Source of the DNA: Microbispora rosea subsp. aerata
GTDB taxonomy: Bacteria > Actinomycetota > Actinomycetes > Streptosporangiales > Streptosporangiaceae
DNA: 64,000 nt
Assembly (NCBI RefSeq): GCF_014647835.1
Contig: NZ_BMPY01000033.1
Location: 17,291-81,290 of the forward strand
Direction: 5' to 3'
Both the position numbers and the translations under genes were made by a program. Below are positions 25,087 through 33,839 of this stretch, piece after piece. Under the pieces are notes generated by a model. The model made no database searches. It was not told where the DNA came from and saw only the letters and a list, made by a program, of their open reading frames with translations. Numbering within the stretch: position 1 is the stretch's first letter; each line of letters begins with the position of its first letter.

Positions 25087-25878
25087 TCACGAAGAGATGT
25101 CGCGGAGGAAGGCCGCCGTCGCGGAGTCGGCCGGGTAGAACGACTCGATGGCCAGCTCGGAGACCGTGATGTCGAGCGGGGTGCCGAAGGTCGCCACGAT
25201 GCTGAAGAAGGTCAGCTCCCGCCCGGCCCGCCGCACCCGCAGCGGCACGAGGATGTCGCCGGGGCCGGGCAGCTCCACCTCGGGCTCGGGCTGGTCGCAG
25301 GGATATCCGCGCAGCTCGGCGTACAGCTCGCCGAGCAGCGGGTCGGCGGTGAGCGTGATCTGCCGCCGCAGCCGGCCGAGCAGGTGCGCCCGCCACTCGC
25401 CCAGGTTGAGGATGTGCGGGGCGAGGCCCTCGGGGTGCAGGGTCGCCCGCAGCACGTTGCTCAGCAGGTCGGGGTCGATCCCCTCCGCCAGCATCCCGAT
25501 GCCGTCGTTGGCGTCGACAAGGTTCCAGCCCCGGTCCACCACCACCGCCGGATAGGGGTCGTGGGCCGACAGCAGCCGCCGTATCGCGTCGCACACCGCC
25601 GCCATCTGCGGCGAGGCCAGCGGCGACTCGCCGTAGACGGGGGCGTATCCGGCGGCGAGCAGCAGGTGGTTGCGCTCGCGGAGCGGCAGGTCGAGGTGCT
25701 CGGCGAGGCGGAGCACCATCTCGCGGCTGGGGGCGGCTCTGCCGGTTTCCAGGAAGCTGATGTGCCGGGTGGAGATCTCGGCCTGGTTGGACAGATCGAG
25801 CTGGCTCATCCGCCGGTGCTCACGCCACCGGCGCAGGAGTTCTCCGAACGGCCGCTGATGCGGGATGGCGACGGTCAC
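25087..25878 (-). CDS. XRE-type regulator with MmyB-like ligand-binding domain
   Basis: A 263-aa regulator: helix-turn-helix at residues 10-68 (GELLRRWREHRRMSQLDLSNQAEIS then TRHISFLETGRAAPS), followed by an MmyB-type PAS-like ligand-binding domain (about 100-260; VVVDRGWNLVDANDGIGMLAEG and, near the C-terminus, TFGTPLDITVSELAIESFYPAD). These are the two Pfam-level signatures of this large actinobacterial family. The GTG 25878 start has only a weak ribosome site. It sits next to the SRPBCC gene and 64 bp from the ABC permease gene on the same strand. Targets and ligand (often a fatty acid in the family) are unknown. Confidence 0.88.
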   Translation of the reverse strand: MTVAIPHQRPFGELLRRWREHRRMSQLDLSNQAEISTRHISFLETGRAAPSREMVLRLAEHLDLPLRERNHLLLAAGYAPVYGESPLASPQMAAVCDAIRRLLSAHDPYPAVVVDRGWNLVDANDGIGMLAEGIDPDLLSNVLRATLHPEGLAPHILNLGEWRAHLLGRLRRQITLTADPLLGELYAELRGYPCDQPEPEVELPGPGDILVPLRVRRAGRELTFFSIVATFGTPLDITVSELAIESFYPADSATAAFLRDISS

Positions 25879-25942
25879 GTTCCCGACGTTATCCGCCCGC
25901 CGATCGCGGCGGCGATTACCTCCGAGGTAGTCGCCGCCGCGA

Positions 25943-26692
25943 CTAGTGCCAGCGGAACAGCCGGGCCGCGGCGGCGCCGGCGGCCAGCGCCCAGCCCGCG
26001 AGCACGGCGAGGTGGAGCGGCTGGGGCGCCTGCCCGCCGAGGGCGTCCATCAGCCCCTGCCCGAAGGCCCCCGTGGGCGTGAAGTCGCTGATCCGGCGCA
26101 GCAGTTCGGGCATCAGCGGCCGGGGCAGCCACATCCCGGCGAGGAACAGCAGGGGGAACATGAGGGTCGAGCCCACCCCCTGGACGACCCGGGAGCTGGG
26201 TGCGACGGCCGCCAGCAGCAGCCCGATGGCGAGGATGGTGACCGTGCCGAGGACGAAGACCGCCGCGAACGCCCAGGGCGAGCCGGGCAGCGGCACGTCG
26301 AGGACCAGGTGGCCCAGCACCAGCGTCAGCGTGGTGGCGACCACGGCCACGACCACGTTGATCAGCAGCTGGGCGGACAGCAGCGCGCTCGGCCGCACCG
26401 GCGTGGTGGACAGCCGCCGCAGCACGCCGCGTTCCCGGTAGAGCACCAGGCCGGCCGGCAGCACGCTGAGCCCGAGCGTCACGATCGACAGCAGCACCAT
26501 CATCGCCGTGAACGGCGCGTCCACGAACCGCTGCCCGCCCAGCGACGGGTCCGCGTCGCGGAATCCGGGGATCGTCGTGCCGAGCCCCAGCAGCAACCCC
26601 ACCGGCAGCACGATCGCGAAGAACACCGCGAGAGGCTCGCGGAGGAACAGCCGCGCCTCCACGGCCGCGAGTTTTCCGAAGGCCTTGGTCAT
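25943..26692 (-). CDS. ABC-2 type transporter permease (DrrB-like)
   Basis: A 249-aa membrane subunit with six hydrophobic segments. The N-terminal EARLFLREPLAVFFAIVLPVG and the ABC-2 signature stretch LSVLPAGLVLYRERGVLRRLSTTPV, followed by FPLLFLAGMWLPRPLMP, identify the DrrB/NodJ-type exporter permeases. ATG 26692 overlaps the ATPase stop by 4 bp (ATGA) and follows GGAGG, so the pair is translationally coupled. It exports a hydrophobic drug or lipid-like molecule (inference). A two-component system is transcribed divergently from the ATPase and is the likely regulator. Confidence 0.92.
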   Translation of the reverse strand: MTKAFGKLAAVEARLFLREPLAVFFAIVLPVGLLLGLGTTIPGFRDADPSLGGQRFVDAPFTAMMVLLSIVTLGLSVLPAGLVLYRERGVLRRLSTTPVRPSALLSAQLLINVVVAVVATTLTLVLGHLVLDVPLPGSPWAFAAVFVLGTVTILAIGLLLAAVAPSSRVVQGVGSTLMFPLLFLAGMWLPRPLMPELLRRISDFTPTGAFGQGLMDALGGQAPQPLHLAVLAGWALAAGAAAARLFRWH

Positions 26693-27585
26693 GACTCCTC
26701 CGTGCCGGTGAGAACGAGGAACGCGTCGTCGAGGGTGGTGCGCTCCATGCGCAGGCCACGGGTGCGCGACGGGGGCAGCACGGCGGCGACGGCGCTCAGC
26801 AGGTCGCCGGTGCCGGTGACGACGACCTCCGCGCCGTGCCCGTCGGCCGTGCCGGCGCCCCCGCGGTCGGCAACGGTGACGGACGCCACCTCGGGCAGCG
26901 AGCGAAGGGCGTCGACCGGCTCGTCGGTGTGGAAGACCAGGCGCTGCTCGCCGCCGGCGCGGGCGATCAGCCCGGCGGGGGTGTCCACCGCCCGCACGCG
27001 GCCCCGGGAGATGACCGCGACCCGGTCGCACAGGCGCTCCACCTCCTCCATGAAGTGGGTCACGAGCAGGACGGTGACCCCGCGCTCCTTGATCCGGGCG
27101 ACCAGGTCCCACGTCTCGCGGCGGGCCCGCGGATCGAGACCGGTGGTGAGCTCGTCGAGTATCGCGACGCGCGGGCTTCCGACCAGCGCGAGCGCGACCG
27201 ACAGCCGCTGGCGCTGCCCGCCCGACAGCTTCGCGAAGGGCGCCCGCGGGTCGAGCCCGGCCTCCTCGGCCAGGGCCCGCCAGTCGGCCGGCCGGGAGTA
27301 GAACGAGGCGTAGAGCGCCAGAGCCTCCCCGACCCGGATCTTGTCGGGCAGCGTGCACTCCTGGAGCTGCACGCCGACCTGCTCCTTCAGGTCCGCCTCG
27401 ACGGTGATCGTGCCGGAGGTGGGGGTGCGCAGCCCGGCGACGCACTCGACCGTCGTCGTCTTGCCCGCCCCGTTGCGGCCCACGATGCCGAAGATCTCGC
27501 CCTCCTCCACGGAGAACGACACGTCTTCGACCGCCACCCGCGTTCCGTACGTCTTGCGGAGGTGGTCCACGGTGATGATTGCCAT
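26689..27585 (-). CDS. ABC transporter ATP-binding protein (DrrA-like)
   Basis: A 298-aa ATPase: Walker A GRNGAGKTTT (about 38-47), Q-loop VGVQLQECTLPDKI, signature LSGGQRQRLSVALAL, Walker B VAILDELTTGLDP and H-loop VTHFMEEVE. The C-terminal 80 residues form the extra domain seen in DrrA-type exporters. Walker B ends in DEL instead of the usual DEP. ATG 27585 lacks a clear Shine-Dalgarno. The upstream frame is open but contains no homologous sequence. It is first in the pair with the permease and divergent (132 bp) from the histidine kinase gene. Confidence 0.93.
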   Translation of the reverse strand: MAIITVDHLRKTYGTRVAVEDVSFSVEEGEIFGIVGRNGAGKTTTVECVAGLRTPTSGTITVEADLKEQVGVQLQECTLPDKIRVGEALALYASFYSRPADWRALAEEAGLDPRAPFAKLSGGQRQRLSVALALVGSPRVAILDELTTGLDPRARRETWDLVARIKERGVTVLLVTHFMEEVERLCDRVAVISRGRVRAVDTPAGLIARAGGEQRLVFHTDEPVDALRSLPEVASVTVADRGGAGTADGHGAEVVVTGTGDLLSAVAAVLPPSRTRGLRMERTTLDDAFLVLTGTEES

Positions 27586-27717
27586 GCCGACGACGCTAGG
27601 AACCGGGCGGGCGGCGCGGAATGCGCCTGCGAACCCGGCAGGGGTGGGGTTTTCTCCACCCCTATCGGGGGGTTGCGGCCACTGTGCCGATTTGCCGCGG
27701 GCCCGCACACTGGACTC

Positions 27718-29217
27718 ATGACCCCGCTTCGGCCGACCCTCACCGCCCTGGCACGCGGCGCCGCCCTCGCCGGTCTCGCCCTGCTGAGCCTGGCCGCCGG
27801 TCTGGCGATGCTGACGGCGGTGGTGCTCACCTTCCTGCTCGGCCTGGTGATCGTCTTTCCCCCGGCCGTACGGCTCGCGCGGGCCGTGACCCGGTGGCAG
27901 CGCGAGCTGGCCGCCCGCTGGTCGGGCGTGCGGATCGACGATCCGTACCGGCCCGCGCCGCCCCCGCCGGTGCCGCAGGCCGACGGCTGGTATCGCGACG
28001 GCCGCACCCTCTACAAGAGGCCCACGATCCCGGCCTTCAACCAGCGGTGGAACTGGATGAGCAGAGACCCGGCCACCTGGCGCGACTTCGCCTTCCTGCT
28101 GTCGGCGCCGGTGGCCGGGGGGCTCGTGGTCGCCGCCCCGCCGCTCGCGGTCGCGTACGGCGTCGCCCGGGCGGCCGGAGGCGACCCGGCGATTGGCGCG
28201 GCCGTGATCCTGCTCGCGGCTATCGGCGCGCGCTGGTACGCGCCGTGGGCGGTGCGCGTGCACGGCCGGGTGGCGGCCGCGCTGCTCGGGCCCACCGAGA
28301 AGGCGAGGCTGGCCCAGCGGGTCAGCCGCCTCGACGCCGCCCGCACCGAGGTGGTCGACGCGCAGGCGGCGGAGCTGCGCAGGATCGAGCGCGACCTGCA
28401 CGACGGCGCCCAGGCCCGCCTGGTGGCGATCGGCATGACGATCGGCGCGGCCGAGCAACTGCTGGAAAGCGACCCGCAGGCCGCCCGGGCGCTGCTCGGC
28501 AAGGCGAGGGAGGCGTCGGCGACCGCGCTGCAGGAGATTCGGCGGCTGGTGCGCGGCATCCATCCCCCGGTGCTGGCCGAGCGCGGCCTGGGCGACGCCG
28601 TACGCGCCCTCGCCCTGGACAGCCCGCTGCGCACCCACGTCACGGTCGACCTGCCCGAGCGCGCCTCCGCGCCGCTGGAGTCGGCGGCGTACTTCGCGGT
28701 GAGCGAGCTGCTGGCCAACGCCGCCCGGCACGGTGACGCGACCGAGGCGTGGGTGGACGTGAGCGCGCAGGGCTCGGCGCTGCGGGTGACGGTGACCGAC
28801 GACGGCCGCGGCGGCGCGGACCCCGAGCGCGGCACGGGACTGCGCGGCATCGAGCGCAGGCTCGGGGCCTTCGACGGCGTCCTCGCGGTGAACAGCCCCG
28901 CGGGCGGCCCGACCACGGCCGTCGTCGAACTGCCCCGGGCGTTCCGGGCCAAGCCCGCGCCGACGACCCCGTGGCGCTACTTCGGCCGCCTGTGCTGGGT
29001 GCTGTGGCCGATCGCGCTGTTCCCGCAGGGGCTGATCGCGATGGTGTTCAAGCTGGTGGATTCGCCGGTTAAGTCCTGGTTCCTGGGCCTGCACGTGCCC
29101 GAGCCCTTCCAGTGGCCGGTCATCGTGGGCATGATCGCTCTTGGCGGCGGCCTGCTGGCCGTCGCGCTGACGACGACGGTGCGCGGCGGGCAGACGGAGG
29201 ACGGCGCGTGCGGGTAG
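27718..29217 (+). CDS. NarL-type sensor histidine kinase with C-terminal membrane helices
   Basis: A 499-aa HisKA_3/HATPase_c kinase. Residues 8-50 form two adjacent helices, and another hydrophobic pair lies at about 125-180. The dimerisation and phosphoacceptor helix is ELRRIERDLHDGAQARL (His about 226). The ATP-binding domain has SELLANAARHGD (N box), VTDDGRGGADPERGTGLRGI (G boxes) and GGPTTAVVELP. Unusually, two more hydrophobic segments follow the catalytic domain (about 420-450 WPIALFPQGLIAMVF and 465-490 VIVGMIALGGGLLAVAL). ATG 27718 has no Shine-Dalgarno and may be leaderless. The stop overlaps the response regulator gene by 10 bp. Confidence 0.93.
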   Translation: MTPLRPTLTALARGAALAGLALLSLAAGLAMLTAVVLTFLLGLVIVFPPAVRLARAVTRWQRELAARWSGVRIDDPYRPAPPPPVPQADGWYRDGRTLYKRPTIPAFNQRWNWMSRDPATWRDFAFLLSAPVAGGLVVAAPPLAVAYGVARAAGGDPAIGAAVILLAAIGARWYAPWAVRVHGRVAAALLGPTEKARLAQRVSRLDAARTEVVDAQAAELRRIERDLHDGAQARLVAIGMTIGAAEQLLESDPQAARALLGKAREASATALQEIRRLVRGIHPPVLAERGLGDAVRALALDSPLRTHVTVDLPERASAPLESAAYFAVSELLANAARHGDATEAWVDVSAQGSALRVTVTDDGRGGADPERGTGLRGIERRLGAFDGVLAVNSPAGGPTTAVVELPRAFRAKPAPTTPWRYFGRLCWVLWPIALFPQGLIAMVFKLVDSPVKSWFLGLHVPEPFQWPVIVGMIALGGGLLAVALTTTVRGGQTEDGACG

Positions 29218-29855
29218 TGCTGGCCGAAGACCTGCATCTGCTGCGTGAAGGGCTGGTCGCCCTGCTGCGCGCGCACGGCTTCGACGTGGTCGCGGCGGTC
29301 GAGTCCGGCCCCGAGCTGCTCGCCGCCCTGATCGGCGAGCGCCCCGACGTGGCCGTCGTGGACGTACGGCTCCCGCCGACCTTCACCGACGAGGGGCTGC
29401 AGGCCGTCCTGGCCGCCCGCCGGCAGGTGCCGGGGCTGCCGGTCCTCGTGCTCTCCCAGCACGTCGAGCAGCTGTACGCCAGGGAGCTGCTGGCCGACGG
29501 ATCCGGCGGCGTCGGCTACCTGCTGAAAGACCGGGTGTTCAACGCCGAGCAGTTCGTCGACGCCGTACGCCGGGTCGCGAGCGGCGGGACGGCCATGGAC
29601 CCCGAGGTGATCGCCCGGCTCCTGGCGAGCAACGCGCGCAACGAGCCGCTCGGCCGCCTCACCCCCCGGGAGCGCGAGGTGCTCGAACTGATGGCCGAGG
29701 GCAGGTCGAACGCCGCGATCGCGCAGCGGCTGTTCCTCAGCGACAGCGCGGTGGGCAAGCACACCGCGAGCATCTTCGCCAAGCTCGGCCTGGCGCCCTC
29801 CGACGACGACAACCGCCGGGTGCTCGCCGTCCTCGCCTTCCTCAACAGCAAGTAG
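29208..29855 (+). CDS. NarL/LuxR-family response regulator
   Basis: A 215-aa partner of the preceding kinase. The receiver domain (1-120) has the acidic pair (AEDLH, residues 7-8), the phosphoacceptor Asp 52 (VVDVRLPP), the conserved Ser in VLSQHVE and the Lys in YLLKDR. The LuxR helix-turn-helix (about 148-205) reads LTPREREVLELMAEGRSNAAI and SAVGKHTASIFAKLGL. GTG 29208 follows GGAGG with 7-nt spacing and overlaps the kinase gene. The divergent DrrAB-type exporter is its probable target, as such systems often control a neighbouring exporter. Confidence 0.95.
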   Translation: MRVVLAEDLHLLREGLVALLRAHGFDVVAAVESGPELLAALIGERPDVAVVDVRLPPTFTDEGLQAVLAARRQVPGLPVLVLSQHVEQLYARELLADGSGGVGYLLKDRVFNAEQFVDAVRRVASGGTAMDPEVIARLLASNARNEPLGRLTPREREVLELMAEGRSNAAIAQRLFLSDSAVGKHTASIFAKLGLAPSDDDNRRVLAVLAFLNSK

Positions 29856-29923
29856 CGCCGCCGGGATTGTCGGTGCGGGCCGCTACGTTGGGGAGCCAGT
29901 TGTGGCGCAGGCGGGAGGTCGGC

Positions 29924-31015
29924 ATGAAATTCCAGGTCAACCGTGATGTTCTGGCCGACGCGGTGGCGTGGGCGGCGCGGGTGCTGCCCGCCAGGCCCGC
30001 CGTGCCCGTGCTCGCGGGCCTGCTCCTGGAGGCGGGTGACGACCTGCGGGTGTCCGCCTTCGACTACGAGGTGTCGGCGCGGGTGGAGGCCGAAGCCGAC
30101 GTGGCCGAGCCAGGGCGGGTGCTGATCCCCGGGAAGGTCCTGGCCGAGATCACCCGCAGCCTGCCGTCCCGGCCCGTGGAGATCGCCACGAGCGGCGCCG
30201 AGGCGGTGCTCACCTGCGGCAGCGCGGAGTTCGGGCTGCTCACCATGCCCGACGAGGACTTCCCCGCGATCCCGGCGATGCCGCCGAAGGTCGGCGCGGT
30301 GGGCGGCGGCGTCTTCGCCGACGCGGTCCGGCAGGTCGCGGCGGCGGCGAGCCGCGACGACACGCTGCCCATGCTCACCGGCGTCCGCGTGGACATCGAG
30401 GGCGTGCGGGTGTCGATGGCCGCCACCGACCGCTACCGCATCGCGGCGAGCGAGTTTCTGTGGCATCCGGAGCGGGAGGGCGAGCGGCACGGCGTGGTCG
30501 TCCCGGCGCGGGTGCTGGTCGAGGTGGCGCGATCGCTGCGCGACGGCGAGGTCGCGGTCGGCCTGGGCGGCAACGTGGCGGGCTTCGAGAGCCAGGGGCG
30601 CACCACGACCGTGCGCCTGCTGGACGACCAGTTCATCGACTACCGGTCCCGGCTCACCGGTGAGTGGGGCATCCACGCCGACGTGGCGGTGGGGCCGTTC
30701 GCGGAGGCCGTCAAACGGGTCGTGCTGGTCGCCGAGCGCAACACGGCGGTCCGGCTGTCGTTCTCGCGGGGGCAGGTGCGGATCCGGGCCGGGGGCGGCG
30801 ACATCGGCAGGGGCTCGGAGATCGTGGAGGCCGAGCTGGAGGGGCCGGACATCGAGATCGCCTTCCAGCCGCACTTCCTGCTCGACGGGCTCGAAGGCGT
30901 CGGCACCGAGCGGGCCCGCATCCACATGGACTCTCCGACCCGTCCCGCGTTGATCACCGATGAGGGCGAGGACCCCGGCTTCCGCTACCTCGTCATGTCC
31001 CTGCGGCTCGGCTGA
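29924..31015 (+). CDS. dnaN: DNA polymerase III beta-clamp-like protein
   Basis: A 363-aa three-domain sliding clamp homologue: domain 1 begins MKFQVNRDVLADAVAWAARVLPARPAVPVL, domain 2 contains SRDDTLPMLTGVRVDIEG and AATDRYRIAASE, and domain 3 ends GFRYLVMSLRLG, replacing the usual RYLLMPVRL. ATG 29924 follows GGGAGG. It is not next to dnaA, recF or gyrB, and the terminal strand deviates, so it is probably a second clamp paralogue of the sort known in some actinomycetes; it could serve repair or translesion polymerases. Without the rest of the genome its status as the main or accessory clamp stays open. Confidence 0.85.
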   Translation: MKFQVNRDVLADAVAWAARVLPARPAVPVLAGLLLEAGDDLRVSAFDYEVSARVEAEADVAEPGRVLIPGKVLAEITRSLPSRPVEIATSGAEAVLTCGSAEFGLLTMPDEDFPAIPAMPPKVGAVGGGVFADAVRQVAAAASRDDTLPMLTGVRVDIEGVRVSMAATDRYRIAASEFLWHPEREGERHGVVVPARVLVEVARSLRDGEVAVGLGGNVAGFESQGRTTTVRLLDDQFIDYRSRLTGEWGIHADVAVGPFAEAVKRVVLVAERNTAVRLSFSRGQVRIRAGGGDIGRGSEIVEAELEGPDIEIAFQPHFLLDGLEGVGTERARIHMDSPTRPALITDEGEDPGFRYLVMSLRLG

Positions 31016-31055
31016 CGGCCGTCGAGCCGGACCGTGCCGGAGCGCGGCCGGGGAG

Positions 31056-31745
31056 TCAGGACGTGAGGGTGGCGGAGTCGGTGAGGGCGATGAGGATGTG
31101 CTCCATGCACGCGTGGCCCGCCCGCTCGGCCGCGGCGGCGTCGCCGGCGACGATCGCGCGCACGATCGCGTCGTGGGGGATGTAGTTCTCCTCCAGGGAG
31201 CCCCCGGCCGCCGCGATGCTCGTCCGCAGCGCCGCGGAGAAGTCGACGTAGAGGTCGATCAGCACCCTGTTGTGCGTGGCCTCGACGACCGCCACGTGAA
31301 AGGCGAGGTCGGCCTCGACGAACGCCTCGGGGTCGCCGCCCGACCATGCCTTCTCACGTGCGGCCAGCGCCGCCTCGATCGACGCGATGTCCTCGTCGGT
31401 CCGCCGCGTCGCGGCGAGCCGGGCCGCCTCGACCTCCAGCGCACGCCGGACCTCCAGGATCTCCAGCTGCTCGGCCGCACGCAGCCGCCTGGCCATCGCA
31501 CCGGAAAGCTCGCTGGTGGCCCGCACATACGTGCCGTCGCCCTGGCGGCACTCCAGCAGACCGGCGTGGGTCAGCGCGCGCACCGCCTCACGCACCGTGT
31601 TCCTGCCGACACCCAGATGCTCGGCGAGCACCGTCTCGGTGGGAATCTTGGCATTCATCTGCCAGGCCCCGGAGGTGATCTGCTCCTTGAGCTGGTCGAT
31701 CACCTGGTCCACGAGAGACGCCCGCTGCGCCGTCCGCAGGCTCAC
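31056..31745 (-). CDS. FadR/GntR-family transcriptional regulator
   Basis: A 229-aa regulator: winged helix (residues 6-75, LVDQVIDQLKEQITSGAW ... LGVGRNTVREAVRALTHAGLLECRQGDGTYV) and a FadR C-terminal all-helical ligand domain (about 90-220, FVEADLAFHVAVVEATHNRVL with the metal-binding Asp and His pattern). GTG 31745 is chosen over the in-frame TTG 31769 because AAAGGAGG lies 5 nt before it. A 13-bp palindrome sits 24 bp upstream. Such proteins respond to carboxylic acids or their metabolites. No metabolic operon is adjacent, so the ligand cannot be guessed. Confidence 0.92.
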   Translation of the reverse strand: MSLRTAQRASLVDQVIDQLKEQITSGAWQMNAKIPTETVLAEHLGVGRNTVREAVRALTHAGLLECRQGDGTYVRATSELSGAMARRLRAAEQLEILEVRRALEVEAARLAATRRTDEDIASIEAALAAREKAWSGGDPEAFVEADLAFHVAVVEATHNRVLIDLYVDFSAALRTSIAAAGGSLEENYIPHDAIVRAIVAGDAAAAERAGHACMEHILIALTDSATLTS

Positions 31746-31768
31746 GTCAGCCTCCTTTAGGGTTGCCA

Positions 31769-31781
31769 ATCATCCGATGAT
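31769..31781. promoter_or_regulatory. 13-bp palindrome, candidate FadR-type operator
   Basis: ATCATCCGATGAT is a perfect inverted repeat 24 bp upstream of the GntR start, at the position expected for autorepression. The TCAT...ATGA ends recall operators of the FadR subfamily. Confidence 0.6.
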
Positions 31782-31844
31782 GGAATGAGTGGTAGACCCT
31801 TATTATTCCAGAGCCGCCGAAACAGGTCCGGAGCCCCGGGAGGA

Positions 31845-33167
31845 CTATCGAGCGAGCACCGTCGTGGTCATGGAGCCCGGTATGTTCACCCGGATTCCGA
31901 CCGCTTCCAGGGCTCTACGATATGCCCCTGTCTGCCGGTCCAGGTTGCCGGCCTGGCCCCACAGGTCTCCGAGCATGCGCCAGGCCCGCGCGGTCTCCCG
32001 GTCGGCCGCCTCGCATTCCAGCAGATCGTGCGCCCGGCTGAGCGCGACACCCGGGTCTTGGGACCGTGCCAACGCCACCTGGGCGAGGACCATGTGCGCC
32101 GTCGCCCCGGTCGTGCCCTTGGCGGCGTCCAACAGATTCAGTGCCCGCTCGGCGATTTCGACTGCGGATTCCGTGTCTCCGAGCCGGAACCGCACGGAAG
32201 CCAGCACCACAAGGCTCCGCGCGTACTCCCGCAGCTCGGCCGGGAACGCCGCGAGCACGTCCACCGCGGACGTCGCGAGGGCATTGGCTCGATCCAAATC
32301 CGTGTTTTCCGGATCTGACGCGGTGATGCGAGCCCAGTGCATCGCGATGCGGGCGCGGCGCACGGCGATCCGGGCCGGGCGGCCCGCCGCGAGGGCGTCC
32401 TCGGCGAGCTGCACGGCCAGCGCCGAGTCCTCGCCGTCGGCCGCCGTCACGCTGGCCTGCCACAGAGCGCGGACCTCCGCGCTGCGGTCGCCGACGCGCA
32501 CCGGGCCGGCCGTCGACAGCACCCGCTCGACGTACGGCAGGCCGCTCTCGGTCTCCACCAGCGCCAGCGCCAGCTCCACCGCCAGCTCGCCCTCAACCAC
32601 GCCGAGCCGGTCGACCTGGCTCAGCGCGTGCGCGCCGAGGTCACGGGCCCGGAGCCGGTCGCCGGCCCGCTGGTAGCAGCGGCACAGCGCGACGGTCAGC
32701 GGCAGGTCGGCGAGGCGCTCGGGGTGCGCGGCGGCCTCACGGCGCAGGCGCTCGTACGCCTCGACGGCCCGGCCGATGCGGCCCTGGGCCTCCAGCGCCC
32801 GGGCCACGCCGAGCCGCGCGTGGGCGGCCAGCATCGCGTTGTCCTCGCCCGCCGCCTTGACGATCTCAGTGAAGCGGTCGGCCGCCACGGCGGGGTCGCC
32901 GTGATACAGCTCGAGCTCGGCATGTCGCAGGCCGAGCTCGGTGTCGATGCGCTGCCGGGGTTCGATCCCGTGGAGGAGAAACTCGGTGGTGCAACCGAGC
33001 CGCTCCGCGAGCAACCGGGCGACGACCGGCGTGGGCGTCCGCTTACCGGACTCGATGAGTGAGACGTAACTGTCGGAGAGGTCGGGTCCGGCCAACTGGG
33101 CCTGCGACATGCGCCTGCTCAACCGCAATCCGCGGACGCGGTCACCGATGGTTCCCTGACTCGGCAT
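31845..33167 (-). CDS. XRE-family regulator with tetratricopeptide repeats
   Basis: A 440-aa protein: helix-turn-helix at residues 6-65 (VRGLRLSRRMSQAQLAG ... SYVSLIESGKRTPTPVVARLLAERL) then a long all-helical region (75-430) with TPR-like helical pairs (LRHAELELYHGDPAVAADRF, LVVLASVRFRLGDTESAVEIAERAL). This layout is widespread in Streptomyces-type developmental and quorum regulators, where the repeats bind a peptide or small ligand. ATG 33167 is the only reasonable start (MPSQGTIGDRV). It stands alone between the GntR and PH-domain genes. The 141-bp region 33168-33308 is AT-richer than average and probably holds its promoter. Confidence 0.88.
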   Translation of the reverse strand: MPSQGTIGDRVRGLRLSRRMSQAQLAGPDLSDSYVSLIESGKRTPTPVVARLLAERLGCTTEFLLHGIEPRQRIDTELGLRHAELELYHGDPAVAADRFTEIVKAAGEDNAMLAAHARLGVARALEAQGRIGRAVEAYERLRREAAAHPERLADLPLTVALCRCYQRAGDRLRARDLGAHALSQVDRLGVVEGELAVELALALVETESGLPYVERVLSTAGPVRVGDRSAEVRALWQASVTAADGEDSALAVQLAEDALAAGRPARIAVRRARIAMHWARITASDPENTDLDRANALATSAVDVLAAFPAELREYARSLVVLASVRFRLGDTESAVEIAERALNLLDAAKGTTGATAHMVLAQVALARSQDPGVALSRAHDLLECEAADRETARAWRMLGDLWGQAGNLDRQTGAYRRALEAVGIRVNIPGSMTTTVLAR

Positions 33168-33308
33168 CTGATCTCACAGGGCGGGGGAAGGGTCAATAGT
33201 GTCGCCATAATGGCACGAAGCGACCGAATCGTGTAACCCTCCGTCAAGAATCACGACGGTGAAGGTTCGATCACGGTGGACGAGACAGCGGACGGGGGAC
33301 GCCGTCCG

Positions 33309-33839
33309 TCAGTCGTCGTCGTCATCCTTGCCGGGGAAGATCATCTGGCAGACCTCGAGGTACAAGGTCTCCGGATAGGGGATGTGGGGAACGGTACGCA
33401 GGGCCTGATCCTGGCCGGCCGACTCCATGACGAACTCGCCGTAGCCGAGCATGCGGCCGAGGAGCGAGCGTCGGAAGCTCATGTCGGTGACCTTGCTCAG
33501 GGGCATCATCGCGACCTTGCGCGTGATGAGGCCCGTGGTGAGAAGCATGCGCTGGGAGGTGACGACGAAGTAGTCGACCGACCACTCCGCGACCTTCCAT
33601 ACGAAACGAACCAGCAGCAGGAGCCAGGCCCACCAGACGATGGCCAGAGCCTGGCTCGCGCCGTTGTCGCTCAGGAACTTGCTGAGGATCCCGGCGAGGA
33701 CGAGGCCACCGAAGATCTCGGCGATCGGCCGCAGGAGCACGGCGGGGTGCCGCCGCACCATGATGACTTGCTGTTCGTGGGGGAGGAGGTAACGGTTGAC
33801 CGACGACGGGGCGGAGTCCCCGTGGGTCACAAGTCTCAT
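33309..33839 (-). CDS. bacterial PH domain (YdbS/DUF304-like) membrane protein
   Basis: A 176-aa protein with two hydrophobic helices (about residues 42-62 and 68-88: IAEIFGGLVLAGIL and AIVWWAWLLLLVRFVW) followed by a bacterial PH domain (about 90-165), recognised by YFVVTSQRMLLTTGLITRKVAMMPLSKVTDMSF. The C-terminus is a run of Asp residues (KDDDDD). Function of these proteins is mostly unknown; some act in envelope homeostasis. The ATG 33839 overlaps the stop of the upstream small membrane gene by 4 bp, so the two are coupled. Confidence 0.85.
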   Translation of the reverse strand: MRLVTHGDSAPSSVNRYLLPHEQQVIMVRRHPAVLLRPIAEIFGGLVLAGILSKFLSDNGASQALAIVWWAWLLLLVRFVWKVAEWSVDYFVVTSQRMLLTTGLITRKVAMMPLSKVTDMSFRRSLLGRMLGYGEFVMESAGQDQALRTVPHIPYPETLYLEVCQMIFPGKDDDDD

